Below are positions 58,982 through 58,988 of a DNA stretch of 58,988 nt, piece after piece (position 1 is the first letter of the stretch; every line of letters starts with the position of its first letter). This stretch comes from an uncultured Lachnospiraceae bacterium (GTDB taxonomy: Bacteria > Bacillota > Clostridia > Lachnospirales > Lachnospiraceae), in assembly GCA_934317845.1 (NCBI GenBank), contig CAKRES010000019.1, positions 1 to 58,988 on the forward strand. Direction: 5' to 3'. Position numbers and translations under genes: made by a program. The notes under the pieces are model-generated. The model was given only the letters and a program-made list of their open reading frames with translations. It ran no database searches and was not told the DNA's origin.

Positions 58982-58988
58982 ATATTTA

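Overview
The window looks like a chromosomal segment of a low-to-mid GC Gram-positive anaerobe of the Clostridia, most likely a gut Lachnospiraceae. The evidence is strong AGGAGG ribosome-binding sites, sigma-A type promoters with 17-base spacers, a murB-rapZ-whiA-crh cluster beside hprK, an ftsEX-M23 peptidase-ctp cluster, an indolepyruvate:ferredoxin oxidoreductase/phenylacetate-CoA ligase operon and BspA-like leucine-rich surface repeats. Species-level assignment is inference. Nearly all genes are on the minus strand. The exceptions are an SDR reductase, pyrG, a PRD-type regulator, tRNA-Gln and tRNA-Leu.

Layout. 1-5450: remnant of an IS256-family transposase, a large CAP/LRR cell-surface protein, a MATE transporter and a short LytTR protein. 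5.4-7.5 kb: guaA and a phosphofructokinase gene remnant. 7.5-17.9 kb: a lipid kinase, uvrBA (with a probable LexA box), then a cell-envelope module of ftsE, ftsX, an M23 peptidase with coiled coil, and a carboxyl-terminal protease. 18-25.3 kb: a CdaR/PucR-type regulator, an orphan sugar-ABC ATPase, a YitT protein, a degenerate LCP-family protein, an SDR enzyme and a membrane protein of unknown function. 25.3-29.6 kb: ung, and paaK-iorB-iorA for aromatic 2-oxoacid oxidation. 29.7-35.8 kb: a DUF1287 protein, tRNA-Thr, then crh-whiA-rapZ-murB and glcK-hprK, a cluster joining carbon catabolite control to cell wall synthesis. 35.8-41.5 kb: uvrC-ftsH and the divergent pyrG.

41.5-49.5 kb: a complete alpha-mannoside PTS locus. 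It has IIA, IIB, IIC, a GH38 alpha-mannosidase and a ROK protein on the minus strand, and a divergent PRD activator. The shared intergenic region holds two identical-arm palindromes and a long U-poor leader carrying nine exact copies of ACAAAAGA. 49.7-53 kb: a CPBP protease, a methyltransferase, RidA, a CvfB-like S1 protein and tRNA-Gln. 53-55.1 kb: a compact three-gene unit of acyl carrier protein, BtrH-like protein and 4'-phosphopantetheinyl transferase, with no visible synthetase. This is the best candidate here for an undescribed pathway. 55.1-59 kb: a LOG-family protein, an unknown cytoplasmic protein, tRNA-Leu, a small lipoprotein, a membrane diguanylate cyclase and tRNA-Lys.

Functional assignments come from reading motifs by eye. 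No database search or structure prediction was run.
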